Shown here piece by piece: positions 34,686-42,703 of a stretch of 64,000 bases of DNA (the stretch's first letter is position 1; every line of letters begins with the position of its first letter). Position numbers and translations under genes: made by a program. The stretch spans positions 62,001-126,000 of the forward strand of contig UQNN01000008.1 of assembly GCA_900542445.1 (NCBI GenBank). Direction: 5' to 3'. Origin of the DNA: an uncultured Eubacteriales bacterium. GTDB lineage: Bacteria; Bacillota; Clostridia; Christensenellales; Aristaeellaceae. The notes under the pieces were generated by a model. The model saw nothing but the letters and a program-made list of their open reading frames with translations, was not told where the DNA came from and searched no databases.

Positions 34686-34740
34686 GCCCGCCCGCATTTC
34701 CGCCGCAGTCTGTAAAGCTTCAAAGCCTTATCCATGCGGG
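34686..34740. repeat. Dispersed GCCCGCCCGCATTTCC repeat, copy 2
   Basis: GCCCGCCCGCATTTCCGCCG followed by CAGTC, closed by a downstream ATGCGGGC. Nearly the same as 12168-12218. Confidence 0.5.
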
Positions 34741-34766
34741 CAGCCTTTATGCAGTTTTCTGTGCAC

Positions 34767-34796
34767 AAAAAAACTTCCGATTTCTCGGAAGTTTTT
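34767..34796. terminator. Terminator of the tRNA operon
   Basis: AAACTTCCGA pairs with TCGGAAGTTT, with T runs on the strand downstream of tRNA-Pro. Confidence 0.8.
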
Positions 34797-34801
34797 AAAA
34801 A

Positions 34802-34878
34802 TGGTCGAGGTGACAGGATTTGAACCTGCGACCTTTTGGTCCCGAACCAAACGCGCTACCAAACTGCGCTACACCTCG
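34802..34878 (-). tRNA. tRNA-Pro (anticodon CGG), CCA encoded
   Basis: The reverse strand folds as a cloverleaf: acceptor CGAGGTG / CACCTCG, D-arm with AGTTTGGTAGC, anticodon stem TTTGG / CCAAA with loop TTCGGGA (anticodon CGG), T-loop GGTTCAAATCC, discriminator A and an encoded CCA. Confidence 0.93.
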
Positions 34879-34882
34879 AAAA

Positions 34883-34958
34883 TGGAGCCAATGAAGGGAC
34901 TCGAACCCTTGACCTGCGGTTTACGAAACCGCTGCTCTACCGACTGAGCCACATTGGC
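34883..34958 (-). tRNA. tRNA-Thr (anticodon CGT), CCA encoded
   Basis: Acceptor GCCAATG / CATTGGC, D-loop AGTCGGTAGAGC, anticodon stem GCGGT / ACCGC with loop TTCGTAA (anticodon CGT), T-loop GGTTCGAGTCC, and CCA encoded. It lies 4 nt upstream of tRNA-Pro in the same transcript. Confidence 0.93.
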
Positions 34959-35151
34959 ATTTAAGTTTCGCAACATCACGCATCCGCCTGACAAGACAGA
35001 ATTATACCAGAATCTCTTTCGCATGTCAACCCTTTTTTCACACTTTTTTTGCCTCTTTTTGAAAATTGTGTCGGTCAGCCTCAAAACCCGGCATTCCATG
35101 TTTTCCCCCGCGCACAAATATGGTATACTAAGGCAAAAGGAGGTCTGCCGT

Positions 35152-35817
35152 TTGAAAGACAACCGCATTCATTTTGACTTGGAGCGCAAACTGCGCCGTT
35201 ACGCCATCAGCGATCTGATGAAATACATCGTCATCGGGCAGGGTATCGTCTTTGCGCTGCTGTATATCTGGCCGACGCTGGGCTATCAGCTCTATTCCCT
35301 CATTACGCTGACCCGCACGGGGCTGATGCGCGGGCAAATCTGGCGGCTGGTGACGTTCGTGTTTGTACCGCCGTCCAGTTCGCCGATCTTCATCCTGTTC
35401 GCGCTGTATTTTTATTATATGATCGGCGTCGGGCTGGAAAACCAGTGGGGCAAGGTCAAATTCAACCTGTATTATTTAGTCGGCATGCTCGGCTCGATCA
35501 TCGCCGCGCTGATTACCGGCTATGCGGATAACACGTTCCTCAATCTGTCGCTGTTCTTCGCCTATGCCGCACTGTATCCCGACGAGCAGGTGCTTCTGTT
35601 TATGATCCTGCCCATCAAGATGAAATATCTCGCGCTGGTCGATGCCGCGCTGTATCTGTATTATTTCATCGTCGGCACTGCGTCCACGCGGATCACGATT
35701 GTGCTCTGCCTGCTTAACGTCGCGCTCTTCCTCGGAGGGGATATCATCAACACCATCCGCCGTGAATCCAGATATTGGAAAACGCGGTACAATTTCCGAA
35801 AGGCCATGAGAAAATAA
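35152..35817 (+). CDS. Rhomboid-like membrane protein without the catalytic motif
   Basis: 221 residues from TTG at 35152, 8 nt after AAGGAGG. Six hydrophobic segments and the L1-like motif GQIWRLVTFVFVPPS (rhomboids have WR in this loop) point to the rhomboid/derlin superfamily. Where an active protease has GxSG, this protein reads TFLNLSLFFAYAAL, and no conserved histidine is seen in the last helix. It is therefore likely an inactive relative, of a type common in Clostridia. A bidirectional terminator follows. Confidence 0.75.
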   Translation: MKDNRIHFDLERKLRRYAISDLMKYIVIGQGIVFALLYIWPTLGYQLYSLITLTRTGLMRGQIWRLVTFVFVPPSSSPIFILFALYFYYMIGVGLENQWGKVKFNLYYLVGMLGSIIAALITGYADNTFLNLSLFFAYAALYPDEQVLLFMILPIKMKYLALVDAALYLYYFIVGTASTRITIVLCLLNVALFLGGDIINTIRRESRYWKTRYNFRKAMRK

Positions 35818-35894
35818 GCGGGCCGCATCTTTCGCCGTCCGCTGAATCTCAAAATTTTTCGTCCGCGAAACTGTGCGCCATTGATTTTGAAAAA

Positions 35895-35943
35895 CAAAAT
35901 CAAACCGCCACGCTCTCCCATTTAGGAGAGGATGGCGGTTTTT
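35895..35943. terminator. Bidirectional terminator
   Basis: AAACCGCCA pairs with TGGCGGTTT, with an upper CTCTCC / GGAGAG stem, and T tracts on both sides. Confidence 0.8.
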
Positions 35944-35952
35944 CATATGCTT

Positions 35953-36160
35953 TTACAGGCTCTTGCCCACTCGATACGCCTGTTCGGGCGCGTCCGTTTT
36001 GCGAATATCGCCCGCTTCCATCTGCGCCGTCATGGTGTAAAAATAGATGGGCGAGGCCAATACGATCACGTCCGCCGCCAGCATCTTTTCGCGGATTTCC
36101 GTCATATCGTCCTTCTGCACGCAGTTCCCGCCGTTGCGATAGCAGGCGCTGCAGCTTATC
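35953..36160 (-). pseudogene. Flavodoxin-family (NADPH-dependent FMN reductase) C-terminal remnant
   Basis: The last 65 or so residues of this reverse-strand frame read CSACYRNGGNCVQKDDMTEI, then REKMLAADVIVLASPIYFYT and MTAQMEAGDIRKTDAPEQAYRVGKSL. They match flavodoxin-fold NAD(P)H reductases, but the N-terminal flavin-binding half is missing, and the part after MTAQ jumps straight to a C-terminal tail, so an internal segment is also gone. The remnant abuts and slightly overlaps the end of the TIGR04086-like gene. Confidence 0.6.
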
Positions 36161-36605
36161 CCTTTTTCCTCGTCGTCAAGATCATCCCGAACAAACCGCC
36201 CGCGGCCAGCCCCATGCCCAAATCGGCGAGATAGGCGGCGAGCTGCGGGCTCTGCCCCATCATCAGCGCGTAACAGACGATGCCCAGCGCCATATACAGC
36301 AGCCCGACGCATGCGCCGCGCATAGCTCCGCCGCTCTCCCCCGCGTGCATGGCCGTGGTCACGCCCGCAAGGATGGACACGAACTTCACCACCTGGTTGA
36401 TGGCGGTAATCGCGCGGTCGCTGGCGTTCCACCAGTTCAAAATCAGTGCGAAGACCGCCACGCCGATGATCGTGATCGCCGCCGCAACGAGCACGCCGCG
36501 CAGCACGGCGAAAATCGCGCTCCTCTCCGTCTTTCTCGCGCTTCTGCGCGTCGTTCGCTTGAACGAGCCGACGCTGCGATTGGATGCAAAAGACTGATTT
36601 TCCAT
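36156..36605 (-). CDS. TIGR04086-type membrane protein
   Basis: 149 residues from the ATG at 36603-36605. A basic N terminus (FKRTTRRSARKTERS) precedes four hydrophobic helices with small-residue motifs (VVKFVSILAGVTTAMHAGESGG and GLAAGGLFGMIL). This family is typically found beside yajC in Clostridia, as here, and its role is unknown. Its end coincides with the truncated reductase, suggesting a deletion joined the two loci; the last residues (LTTRKKG) may therefore not be original. Confidence 0.7.
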   Translation of the reverse strand: MENQSFASNRSVGSFKRTTRRSARKTERSAIFAVLRGVLVAAAITIIGVAVFALILNWWNASDRAITAINQVVKFVSILAGVTTAMHAGESGGAMRGACVGLLYMALGIVCYALMMGQSPQLAAYLADLGMGLAAGGLFGMILTTRKKG

Positions 36606-36628
36606 TTTCTCCCTCGCTTTCCACACAA

Positions 36629-36670
36629 AAACCGCCCTGTCACAGTCCAAGCTATGACAGGGCGGCTTTG
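36629..36670 (-). terminator. Terminator after yajC
   Basis: GCCGCCCTGTCA pairs with TGACAGGGCGGT, followed on the reverse strand by TTTTTG. Confidence 0.8.
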
Positions 36671-36683
36671 CTTATGAGGGAAA

Positions 36684-37079
36684 TCAGATGAGCTGCTCGG
36701 AATCGTTGGTCACGGAGAGCTGCTCCACGTTGCGCACGGCCCAGCGGGCGAACACCATCTGGGTCTTCTGCTCGCCGACCTCGATGGTCAGCACGTCGTC
36801 CTTGATGCGGACGATGGTGCCGTAGATACCGCCGATGGTGCAGATACGGTCGCCAACCTTGAGGTTGTCGAGCATCGCCTTGGCTTCCTTGTCCTTCTTG
36901 CGCTGCGGACGGATCAGCAGGAAGTAGAACACGACAAAGATCAGAATCATCGGCACAAACTGCACGGCATAGTAGATGATGGTCGCGCCGGTGCTCATGG
37001 TTTCGGTCGCGGCAGCGGCGTCGGTCGTCGCGGTCGTGGCGGCAGCGTCAGCCAGCAGATTCATCAGAGCATACTTCAT
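36684..37079 (-). CDS. yajC: Preprotein translocase subunit YajC
   Basis: 131 residues. One membrane helix (YAVQFVPMILIFVVFYFLLIRPQRKKDKE) with the diagnostic RPQRKK, then a small cytoplasmic domain beginning LKVGDRICTIGGIYGTIVRI. YajC associates with SecDF-YidC. An unusual Ala/Thr-rich leader of about 25 residues precedes the helix. The exact start is uncertain: ATG at 37079 is 13 nt from AAAGGA, and a GTG four codons upstream is too close to it. It follows tgt, the usual partner. Confidence 0.9.
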   Translation of the reverse strand: MKYALMNLLADAAATTATTDAAAATETMSTGATIIYYAVQFVPMILIFVVFYFLLIRPQRKKDKEAKAMLDNLKVGDRICTIGGIYGTIVRIKDDVLTIEVGEQKTQMVFARWAVRNVEQLSVTNDSEQLI

Positions 37080-37184
37080 GGGGAAAGACACATCCTTTCA
37101 TTCATTGGGTAACTTCATTATTATAGCCTGTTTTTCCTTATTCTGCAACCGTTACGGGCAAATTCATCGACTGACCGCTACAGG

Positions 37185-37266
37185 TTACGTTGGGGGGGTG
37201 CCCCAAGTCCGGAAACTCGCATAGTCGCGCACGCGCTCTTTGCGAGTTTCGCTCTCCGCGAAGCGA
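37185..37266. repeat. Palindromic element with inserted hairpin
   Basis: ACGTTGGGGGGGTGCCCCAA followed by a hairpin with arms AAACTCGCA and TGCGAGTTT (37213-37249) around a GCGC-rich inner stem, then CTCTCCGCGAAGCGA. Confidence 0.6.
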
Positions 37267-37290
37267 CTCTTAACCACCCGTTTACAGGTT

Positions 37291-38418
37291 TTAGAAATTC
37301 CGGCTCATGTCGTAATGGCTGAAGAACTCGCTGCGGAATTCCTCATAACGATCCTCTTCAATGGCCTTGCGGATGCGCTCCATCAATCGCAGCAGGTAGC
37401 GCAAATTGTGGATGGTCGCCAGCCGTCCGCCGGTGATTTCGCCCGCCTTGATGAGGTGGCGGATATACGCGCGGGAGAAATTCCGGCAGGCGTAGCAGTC
37501 GCAGCCTTCCTCGATCGGGCCGAAATCGTGGGCATACTGCGCGTTTCGGATGACCAGCCGGCCCTGATCGGTGAAGCAGGTGCCGTTGCGCGCAATGCGG
37601 GTAGCCAGCACGCAGTCGAACATGTCAATGCCGCGGTACACGCCCTCCACCAGGCAGTCCGGGCTGCCCACGCCCATCAGATAGCGCGGTTTGTTGGTCG
37701 GCATATACGGCATCATCGCGTCAAGCATGCCATACATGATGGGCTTCGGTTCGCCGACGGACAGTCCGCCGATGCCGTAACCGGGGAAATCCATATCAGC
37801 CAGCACCTTGGCGCTCTCGATGCGCAGATCCTCATAGAACGCGCCCTGCACAATGCCGAACACGGCCTGATCCTCGCGGGTATGGTAATCCTTGCAGCGC
37901 TGCGCCCAGCGATGCGTGCGAAGCATGGCTTCATACGCGGTCTTATGGTCGCAGGGATACGGCGAGCACACGTCGAATGCCATCGCGATATCGCTGCCCA
38001 GCGCTTCCTGAATGGCCATGCTGGTTTCCGGGCCGATGAACATCTTGCTGCCGTCGAGGTGGCTGCGGAAATGCACGCCCTCCTCCTTGATCTTGCGCAG
38101 GCTGGCGAGCGAGAACACCTGGAATCCACCGGAATCGGTGAGGATCGGCTTATTCCAGCTCATGAATTTGTGCAGACCGCCCGCCTCTTTGATCAGATCA
38201 TCGCCGGGGCGGATATGCAGGTGATAGGTGTTGGAGAGGATGATCTGCGAACCGACTTCATTCAGTTCGCGTGGGGTCATGCCCTTGACGGTCGCCTGTG
38301 TGCCGACCGGCATGAAGATCGGGGTCTGGATATCGCCGTGCGGGGTATGCACAACGCCGCGGCGGGCATGGGTTTTCGCGTCTTTCTTGACAAGGTCAAA
38401 CGTTACGGGTGATGCCAT
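37291..38418 (-). CDS. tgt: tRNA-guanine transglycosylase
   Basis: 375 residues from the ATG at 38416-38418 (AAAGGA upstream). TIM-barrel Tgt: N-terminal ARRGVVHTPHGDIQTPIFMPVGT, substrate-binding LTDSGGFQVFSL with the catalytic aspartate, FDVCSPYPC, GIVQGAFYEDLR, GGLSVGEPK, and the zinc site CDCYACRNFSRAYIRHL. It inserts preQ1 at the wobble position of GUN-decoding tRNAs. The queuosine gene queA is not visible upstream; yajC follows directly. Confidence 0.96.
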   Translation of the reverse strand: MASPVTFDLVKKDAKTHARRGVVHTPHGDIQTPIFMPVGTQATVKGMTPRELNEVGSQIILSNTYHLHIRPGDDLIKEAGGLHKFMSWNKPILTDSGGFQVFSLASLRKIKEEGVHFRSHLDGSKMFIGPETSMAIQEALGSDIAMAFDVCSPYPCDHKTAYEAMLRTHRWAQRCKDYHTREDQAVFGIVQGAFYEDLRIESAKVLADMDFPGYGIGGLSVGEPKPIMYGMLDAMMPYMPTNKPRYLMGVGSPDCLVEGVYRGIDMFDCVLATRIARNGTCFTDQGRLVIRNAQYAHDFGPIEEGCDCYACRNFSRAYIRHLIKAGEITGGRLATIHNLRYLLRLMERIRKAIEEDRYEEFRSEFFSHYDMSRNF

Positions 38419-38480
38419 TCTTTTTTCCTTTCTGCGCCAAGCGCTGTACACGCGCACGCGCGGGAGACGGGATGGGGACG

Positions 38481-38660
38481 GGGACGTTTTGGGGTTCCAC
38501 CCCAAACCCCGGCAGGAACCTGAGGTTCCTGCACTTCCCATTTCTTTATCGCTTCGCGATAAAGAGACCCTAAACAATCTTTTCCTCTCCCGTTTTGCGA
38601 AGCAAAACGAAGCAGGGGTGCAGGGGCTTTAAGCCCCTGCCGGAGTTTGAGGCGGAGCCT
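38481..38660. repeat. Palindromic composite with a second large palindrome
   Basis: GGGGTTCCACCCC, CAGGAACCTGAGGTTCCTG, TTTATCGCTTCGCGATAAA, then GTTTTGCGAAGCAAAAC, GCAGGGGCTTTAAGCCCCTGC and TTTGAGGCGGAGCCTCAA. It ends exactly at the stop codon of the next gene. Confidence 0.75.
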
Positions 38661-39481
38661 CAATCGTTGCTTTTCAACAAATCTTTCAGCGGCTTTTTCT
38701 CGCCGCTGGCCACAACCACTTCATAAACGCCCGCGCCGATCATCAAAAACATCGCGCCGACGCCGAGAATCGCAAACGGATCATTGTAGACATACCACAT
38801 GCTGTCCAGCGCCGCGCCGATGAAAATCGGCACGCAGCAGGTCGCCAGAAGCGTACTGCCCATGCCCTTTTTGCGGCGGGATTTCTCGTCGGTCAGTTCC
38901 TTAAGCTTCATCAGCTTCTTGCGCAGCGCCGCGCTCAGGGAAAATCGGCCGTTTCTGATTTGGTCGCGGTTCTTCGGCTTTTTCGCCGTCACCAGACAGT
39001 AAATGCCCATGCCGATCATACCGAACATGCCGACGCAGCCGAGCATGCCGCCCACGTCCTGCCTGTTGTAAATCGACATCAGCGCAACCAGCAGCATCAT
39101 CGGCGCGACGCACGCGCTGCAAAGCGCCGAACCCATCGCGATTTTGTGCGTATAGGCGTTGCTCTGCTTCACATAGTCGGCGGCCTCCTCTTCGGTCAGC
39201 TGCGGCCAGCGCGCCTCCGTCCGGCGCGCGCCCGCTTCTTCAAAGCCCTCGCGGCGCATCTGCGCGGGGATGTCGGCATAATCCGCCAGCGTCCGCTGCA
39301 AAGCCGCGTCAGCACTCAGGCCCTTTTTCTGCAATTCGTCATATCGATCGAGCATCTGGCCAAGCAGATTCACGCGGTATAAATCCTCCATCGGCTCATG
39401 GGCAAATGCCTCCGTCTTTTCGAGGATGTATCGCTTAAACGACAGCTCCACTTCTTCGCGTGCAACCGCACCCTGCATCAT
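38660..39481 (-). CDS. Membrane protein with an N-terminal DUF1700/permease-prefix-like domain
   Basis: 273 residues. The first 90 residues are helical and soluble (FKRYILEKTEAFAHEPMEDLYRVNLLGQMLDRYDELQKKG), resembling the permease-prefix or DUF1700-like domain that precedes membrane segments in Clostridia. Four hydrophobic helices follow in two pairs, separated by a basic cytoplasmic loop (LRKKLMKLKELTDEKSRRKK). The start ATGA overlaps the tcdA stop by 4 nt, so the two are translationally coupled. Function unknown. Confidence 0.65.
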   Translation of the reverse strand: MMQGAVAREEVELSFKRYILEKTEAFAHEPMEDLYRVNLLGQMLDRYDELQKKGLSADAALQRTLADYADIPAQMRREGFEEAGARRTEARWPQLTEEEAADYVKQSNAYTHKIAMGSALCSACVAPMMLLVALMSIYNRQDVGGMLGCVGMFGMIGMGIYCLVTAKKPKNRDQIRNGRFSLSAALRKKLMKLKELTDEKSRRKKGMGSTLLATCCVPIFIGAALDSMWYVYNDPFAILGVGAMFLMIGAGVYEVVVASGEKKPLKDLLKSND

Positions 39482-40188
39482 GCTTCCCCCTTCGCGATGG
39501 TTTTGATGATTTCGCCCGCCATAATCAGCCCGACGACCGGCGGCACAAAGCTGACGCTGCCCGGCGCGTGGCGGCCGTTGCTCTCGTCGGCAACAACTTT
39601 CAGCGGTTCTTCGGTCGAATAAACGACCGTGTGGTGTGCCACGCCGCGCTTTTTGAGCTGAACACGCATCACGCGGCAGAGCGGGCAGACGCTGGTTTTG
39701 GCGATATCCGCCACCTGAAACCGCGTCGGATCGAGCTTGTTGCCCGCCCCCATCGCGCTGATGGCGTATACGCCCGCCTCCTTCGCCCGGCAGACCAGCG
39801 TCACCTTCGCCTTTACCGTGTCGATGCAGTCCGCGATTGCGTCAAACTGCGCCAAGTCGAGCGTCTCGGCGCTCTCCGGCGTGTAAAACATGCGCAGCGG
39901 CACAACCTCGCAGGCGGGGTTGATGTCCTTCACCTGCTCGGCAATCACTTCGACCTTTGGCCGGCCGACGGTGGAATCCATCGCGACGGCCTGACGGTTG
40001 ATGTTTGAAACGCTGACCACGTCGTCGTCGATGACCGTGATATGCCCCACGCCCGCGCGCGCCAGCGCCTGCACCAAATGTCCGCCGACGCCGCCGACGC
40101 CGAAGACCGCCACGCGCGCGCTTTGCAGGCGCTGCATACCGGCTTCGCCGAAGATCAACTCCGTTCTTGCAAATCTCTCATCTATCAT
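39478..40188 (-). CDS. tcdA: tRNA threonylcarbamoyladenosine dehydratase (ThiF/E1-like)
   Basis: 236 residues. Adenylating E1-like fold: RVAVFGVGGVGGHLVQALARAG, INRQAVAMDSTVGRPK with the ATP-binding Arg and Lys, and DCIDTVKAKVTL. The SVCPLCRVMRVQLKKRG segment fits TcdA/CsdL. It cyclises t6A37 of tRNA to ct6A in an ATP-dependent reaction. Two visible cysteines could receive sulfur or act in catalysis. It is coupled to the membrane protein downstream. Confidence 0.9.
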   Translation of the reverse strand: MIDERFARTELIFGEAGMQRLQSARVAVFGVGGVGGHLVQALARAGVGHITVIDDDVVSVSNINRQAVAMDSTVGRPKVEVIAEQVKDINPACEVVPLRMFYTPESAETLDLAQFDAIADCIDTVKAKVTLVCRAKEAGVYAISAMGAGNKLDPTRFQVADIAKTSVCPLCRVMRVQLKKRGVAHHTVVYSTEEPLKVVADESNGRHAPGSVSFVPPVVGLIMAGEIIKTIAKGEA

Positions 40189-40192
40189 GAAA

Positions 40193-40350
40193 TTCCCTTT
40201 GGGCGCTGCCCCAAACCTCGACAGGAAACTGAATTCCCTGTACCTTCCATTCGTTTCACGAACGGAGAATCCCCCATTGTCCGCAGAGCGAAATCGGGAA
40301 GTCCAGAAACCTCCGGTTTCTGGTGAGGTTTGGGGTGAAACCCCATCGTT
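40193..40350. repeat. Complete composite palindromic element
   Basis: GGGCGCTGCCC, CAGGAAACTGAATTCCCTG, a central TTCGTTTCACGAA, then CAGAAACCTCCGGTTTCTG and GGGGTGAAACCCC, ending at the asnS stop. Both halves are present in opposite orientation. Confidence 0.75.
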
Positions 40351-40353
40351 TTC

Positions 40354-41727
40354 TTAGAACTCGCAGTTGCCCGGCGTGCGGGGATACGGAATCACGTCGC
40401 GGATGTTCTCGATGTCCGTCAAATACATGATCAGGCGTTCAAAGCCCATGCCGAAGCCGGAATGCGTGCAGCCGCCGAAACGACGCAGATTCACATACCA
40501 GTCCATCTGCTCTTTGGAGATATGCAGCTCGTCCATGCGCCCGGTCAGCACATCAAGCCGCGTCTCGCGCTCGCTGCCGCCCATCAGCTCGCCGGAACCC
40601 GGCACCAGCAGGTCAACGCCGCGCACCGTCTTGCCGTCGTCGTTCTGATACATGTAGAACGCCTTGATCTCCTTCGGCCAGTCGTAGACGAATACCGGAG
40701 ACTTGAAGTGCTCTTCCGTCAGATACTTCTCATGCTCCTTGAACAGATCTTCGCCCTGCACCGCCGGATGCTCAAACGGATGCGTCGCATGCTGCAAAAT
40801 GTCGATCGCCTCGGCGTGCGTCACGCGCGCGACATGCGACTTCGTCAGCGTCTGCAATTTCTCAATCAGGTTGCTCTTGGCATACCCCTGAAGGAACTCC
40901 AGCTCCGGCATCGCCTTGTCCAGCACTTCCTGTACCACGGACTTGAGGAAATCCTCTTCGATATCCATCAGGCCGTTCAGATCGCAGAAGCAGATTTCCG
41001 GCTCGATCATCCAAAACTCCGCCGCATGCGTCTTCGTGTTGGAGTTCTCCGCGCGGAAAGTCGGGCCGAAGGTGTACACGCGCTTGTAGGCCAGCGCATA
41101 GGTTTCCGCCTCCAGTTGACCCGTCACGGCCAGCGCCGTCGCCTTGCCAAAGAAGTCGTTCTCCGCCTTGTAGGGCTTGCCCATCTCCTGGTTGGTCACG
41201 GTGAACGTGTTGCCCGCGCCTTCCGCGTCGTTCGCGGTGATCAGCGGCGTGTGCACATACACATAGCCGCGGCTCTGGAAGTAGTTATGCACCGCCTGCG
41301 CCGCAATGGAGCGGACGCGGAACACGGCCTGAAACAGACGCGTGCGCGGACGCAGATAGGCGATGTCGCGCAAAAATTCCAGCGTGTGGCGCTTCGGCTG
41401 AAGCGGATAGTCCTCCGTGCAGTCGCCTTCCAGAATAATTTCCTCCGCCTGCATTTCCAGCGCGCCGTTGCGGCCCGGCACCAGCTTGCCCGTCGCGCGC
41501 ACAGCCGCGCCGTTGCGGATGGCCTGCACCGCGGCGAAATCCTTCACCTTGTCGTCGTAGACGATCTGCATCGGCGTGAGCACCGTGCCATCGAAAAACT
41601 CGATGAAGCCGATGCTTTTCTGCTTGCGGTGGTTGCGCACCCAGCCTTCCACCGTCACAATCTGACCTTCCAGCGCCGCGCCCTTGGCGGCCACGTCGCG
41701 CAGATCGAGCACATTCTGATTTGCCAT
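40354..41727 (-). CDS. asnS: Asparagine--tRNA ligase
   Basis: 457 residues from the ATG at 41725-41727 (GAGGAAG upstream). An N-terminal OB fold (VTVEGWVRNHRKQKSIGFIEFFDGT) is followed by class II synthetase motifs: the motif 2-like FGPTFRAENSNTKTHAAEFWMIEPE and motif 3 GFGMGFERLIMYL. The absence of an aspartate-specific pattern and the ENSNT loop favour asparagine. No T-box leader is visible. Confidence 0.95.
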   Translation of the reverse strand: MANQNVLDLRDVAAKGAALEGQIVTVEGWVRNHRKQKSIGFIEFFDGTVLTPMQIVYDDKVKDFAAVQAIRNGAAVRATGKLVPGRNGALEMQAEEIILEGDCTEDYPLQPKRHTLEFLRDIAYLRPRTRLFQAVFRVRSIAAQAVHNYFQSRGYVYVHTPLITANDAEGAGNTFTVTNQEMGKPYKAENDFFGKATALAVTGQLEAETYALAYKRVYTFGPTFRAENSNTKTHAAEFWMIEPEICFCDLNGLMDIEEDFLKSVVQEVLDKAMPELEFLQGYAKSNLIEKLQTLTKSHVARVTHAEAIDILQHATHPFEHPAVQGEDLFKEHEKYLTEEHFKSPVFVYDWPKEIKAFYMYQNDDGKTVRGVDLLVPGSGELMGGSERETRLDVLTGRMDELHISKEQMDWYVNLRRFGGCTHSGFGMGFERLIMYLTDIENIRDVIPYPRTPGNCEF

Positions 41728-41818
41728 AAATACTTCCTCTTTTCCGCAGACAAAATGTCCGCGTTTCTTTCTGTCTACACCGCTATATGATAGCAAAAAC
41801 GTCCATAAAAGGCAAGGG

Positions 41819-42703
41819 TTATTGCTTTCCCGCCTTCATTTCCCCATAGGTATACAGCATCAGCCCGACAATAACCGTCAGGCCGCCGACGAGCAGCGGA
41901 AACGTCACCTGCTCATGGAACAGCACCAGCGCCCAAACCGCCGCGCCGATGGGTTCGGCCAGCAGCGCGAAGGAGACCACGTCCGCGCTGACAAAGCCGA
42001 GCAGATAGGTCATCAGCGCGTGGCCGCCGAGCGTGCAGGCGACCGCCAGCACGACAATGCCGTACAGCGATTCCCCCGTCACCCGCAATCCGCCCGCAAG
42101 CGGCGAAATCAGCAGCAGAAACAGCGCCGTCACGCCATAAACAAACGTCATGAAGCCCAGCGCAGGCAGATTGCGCCGCGCCGCGCGCCCCGTCAGCCAA
42201 TGCCCCGCGATAAACGCCGCGCCGATGAGCGCCAGCGCGTCGCCAAACAGGCTGCCGTGTTCCGTGCCCATGGAGAGCAGGCCGATGGCTGCCGCGCCGA
42301 TCACCGCAACGATTGCGCCCGGCACGGCTTCGCGCTTGATCGGTTCATGCAGCAGCACGCCGGAAAGCGCCGCGACAAAGAGCGGCTGGGTGCAGACCAG
42401 CGCCGTGGAAACAAAGGTCGAAGCAAAACTGAGCGAAGTCATCCAGCAGGTATAATGCAGCGCGAGCAGCAATCCTGCCGTGCAGGCCAGCACGACCTGC
42501 TTTTTCGGCGCGTGAACGACGGCCTGCAATTCGCCGCTTTTGAGCGCGGGAATCAGCAGCAGCGCAAAGCTGAGCGCCATGCGCCCAAAGGCGATCATCA
42601 CCGGCGACGCGCCGCAGGACAGCGACCATTTAACCATCGGGCCGGAAACGCTCACGCCCGCCACGGCAAGCGCCACAAGGAGCGCTTTCTTTTGATTGTT
42701 CAT
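41819..42703 (-). CDS. EamA/DMT-superfamily transporter
   Basis: 294 residues and ten hydrophobic helices in two repeats of five. The first EamA repeat contains SVSGPMVKWSLSCGASPVMIAFGRM and ALHYTCWMTSLSFASTFVSTALV; the second contains LGFVSADVVSFALLAEPIGAAVWALVLF. Members export amino acids or other metabolites; the substrate is unknown. AAGGAG precedes the ATG. Confidence 0.87.
   Translation of the reverse strand: MNNQKKALLVALAVAGVSVSGPMVKWSLSCGASPVMIAFGRMALSFALLLIPALKSGELQAVVHAPKKQVVLACTAGLLLALHYTCWMTSLSFASTFVSTALVCTQPLFVAALSGVLLHEPIKREAVPGAIVAVIGAAAIGLLSMGTEHGSLFGDALALIGAAFIAGHWLTGRAARRNLPALGFMTFVYGVTALFLLLISPLAGGLRVTGESLYGIVVLAVACTLGGHALMTYLLGFVSADVVSFALLAEPIGAAVWALVLFHEQVTFPLLVGGLTVIVGLMLYTYGEMKAGKQ

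Noticed and set aside
41730..41818. T-box leader before asnS
   Set aside because: The upstream gap is too short and contains no T-box sequence.
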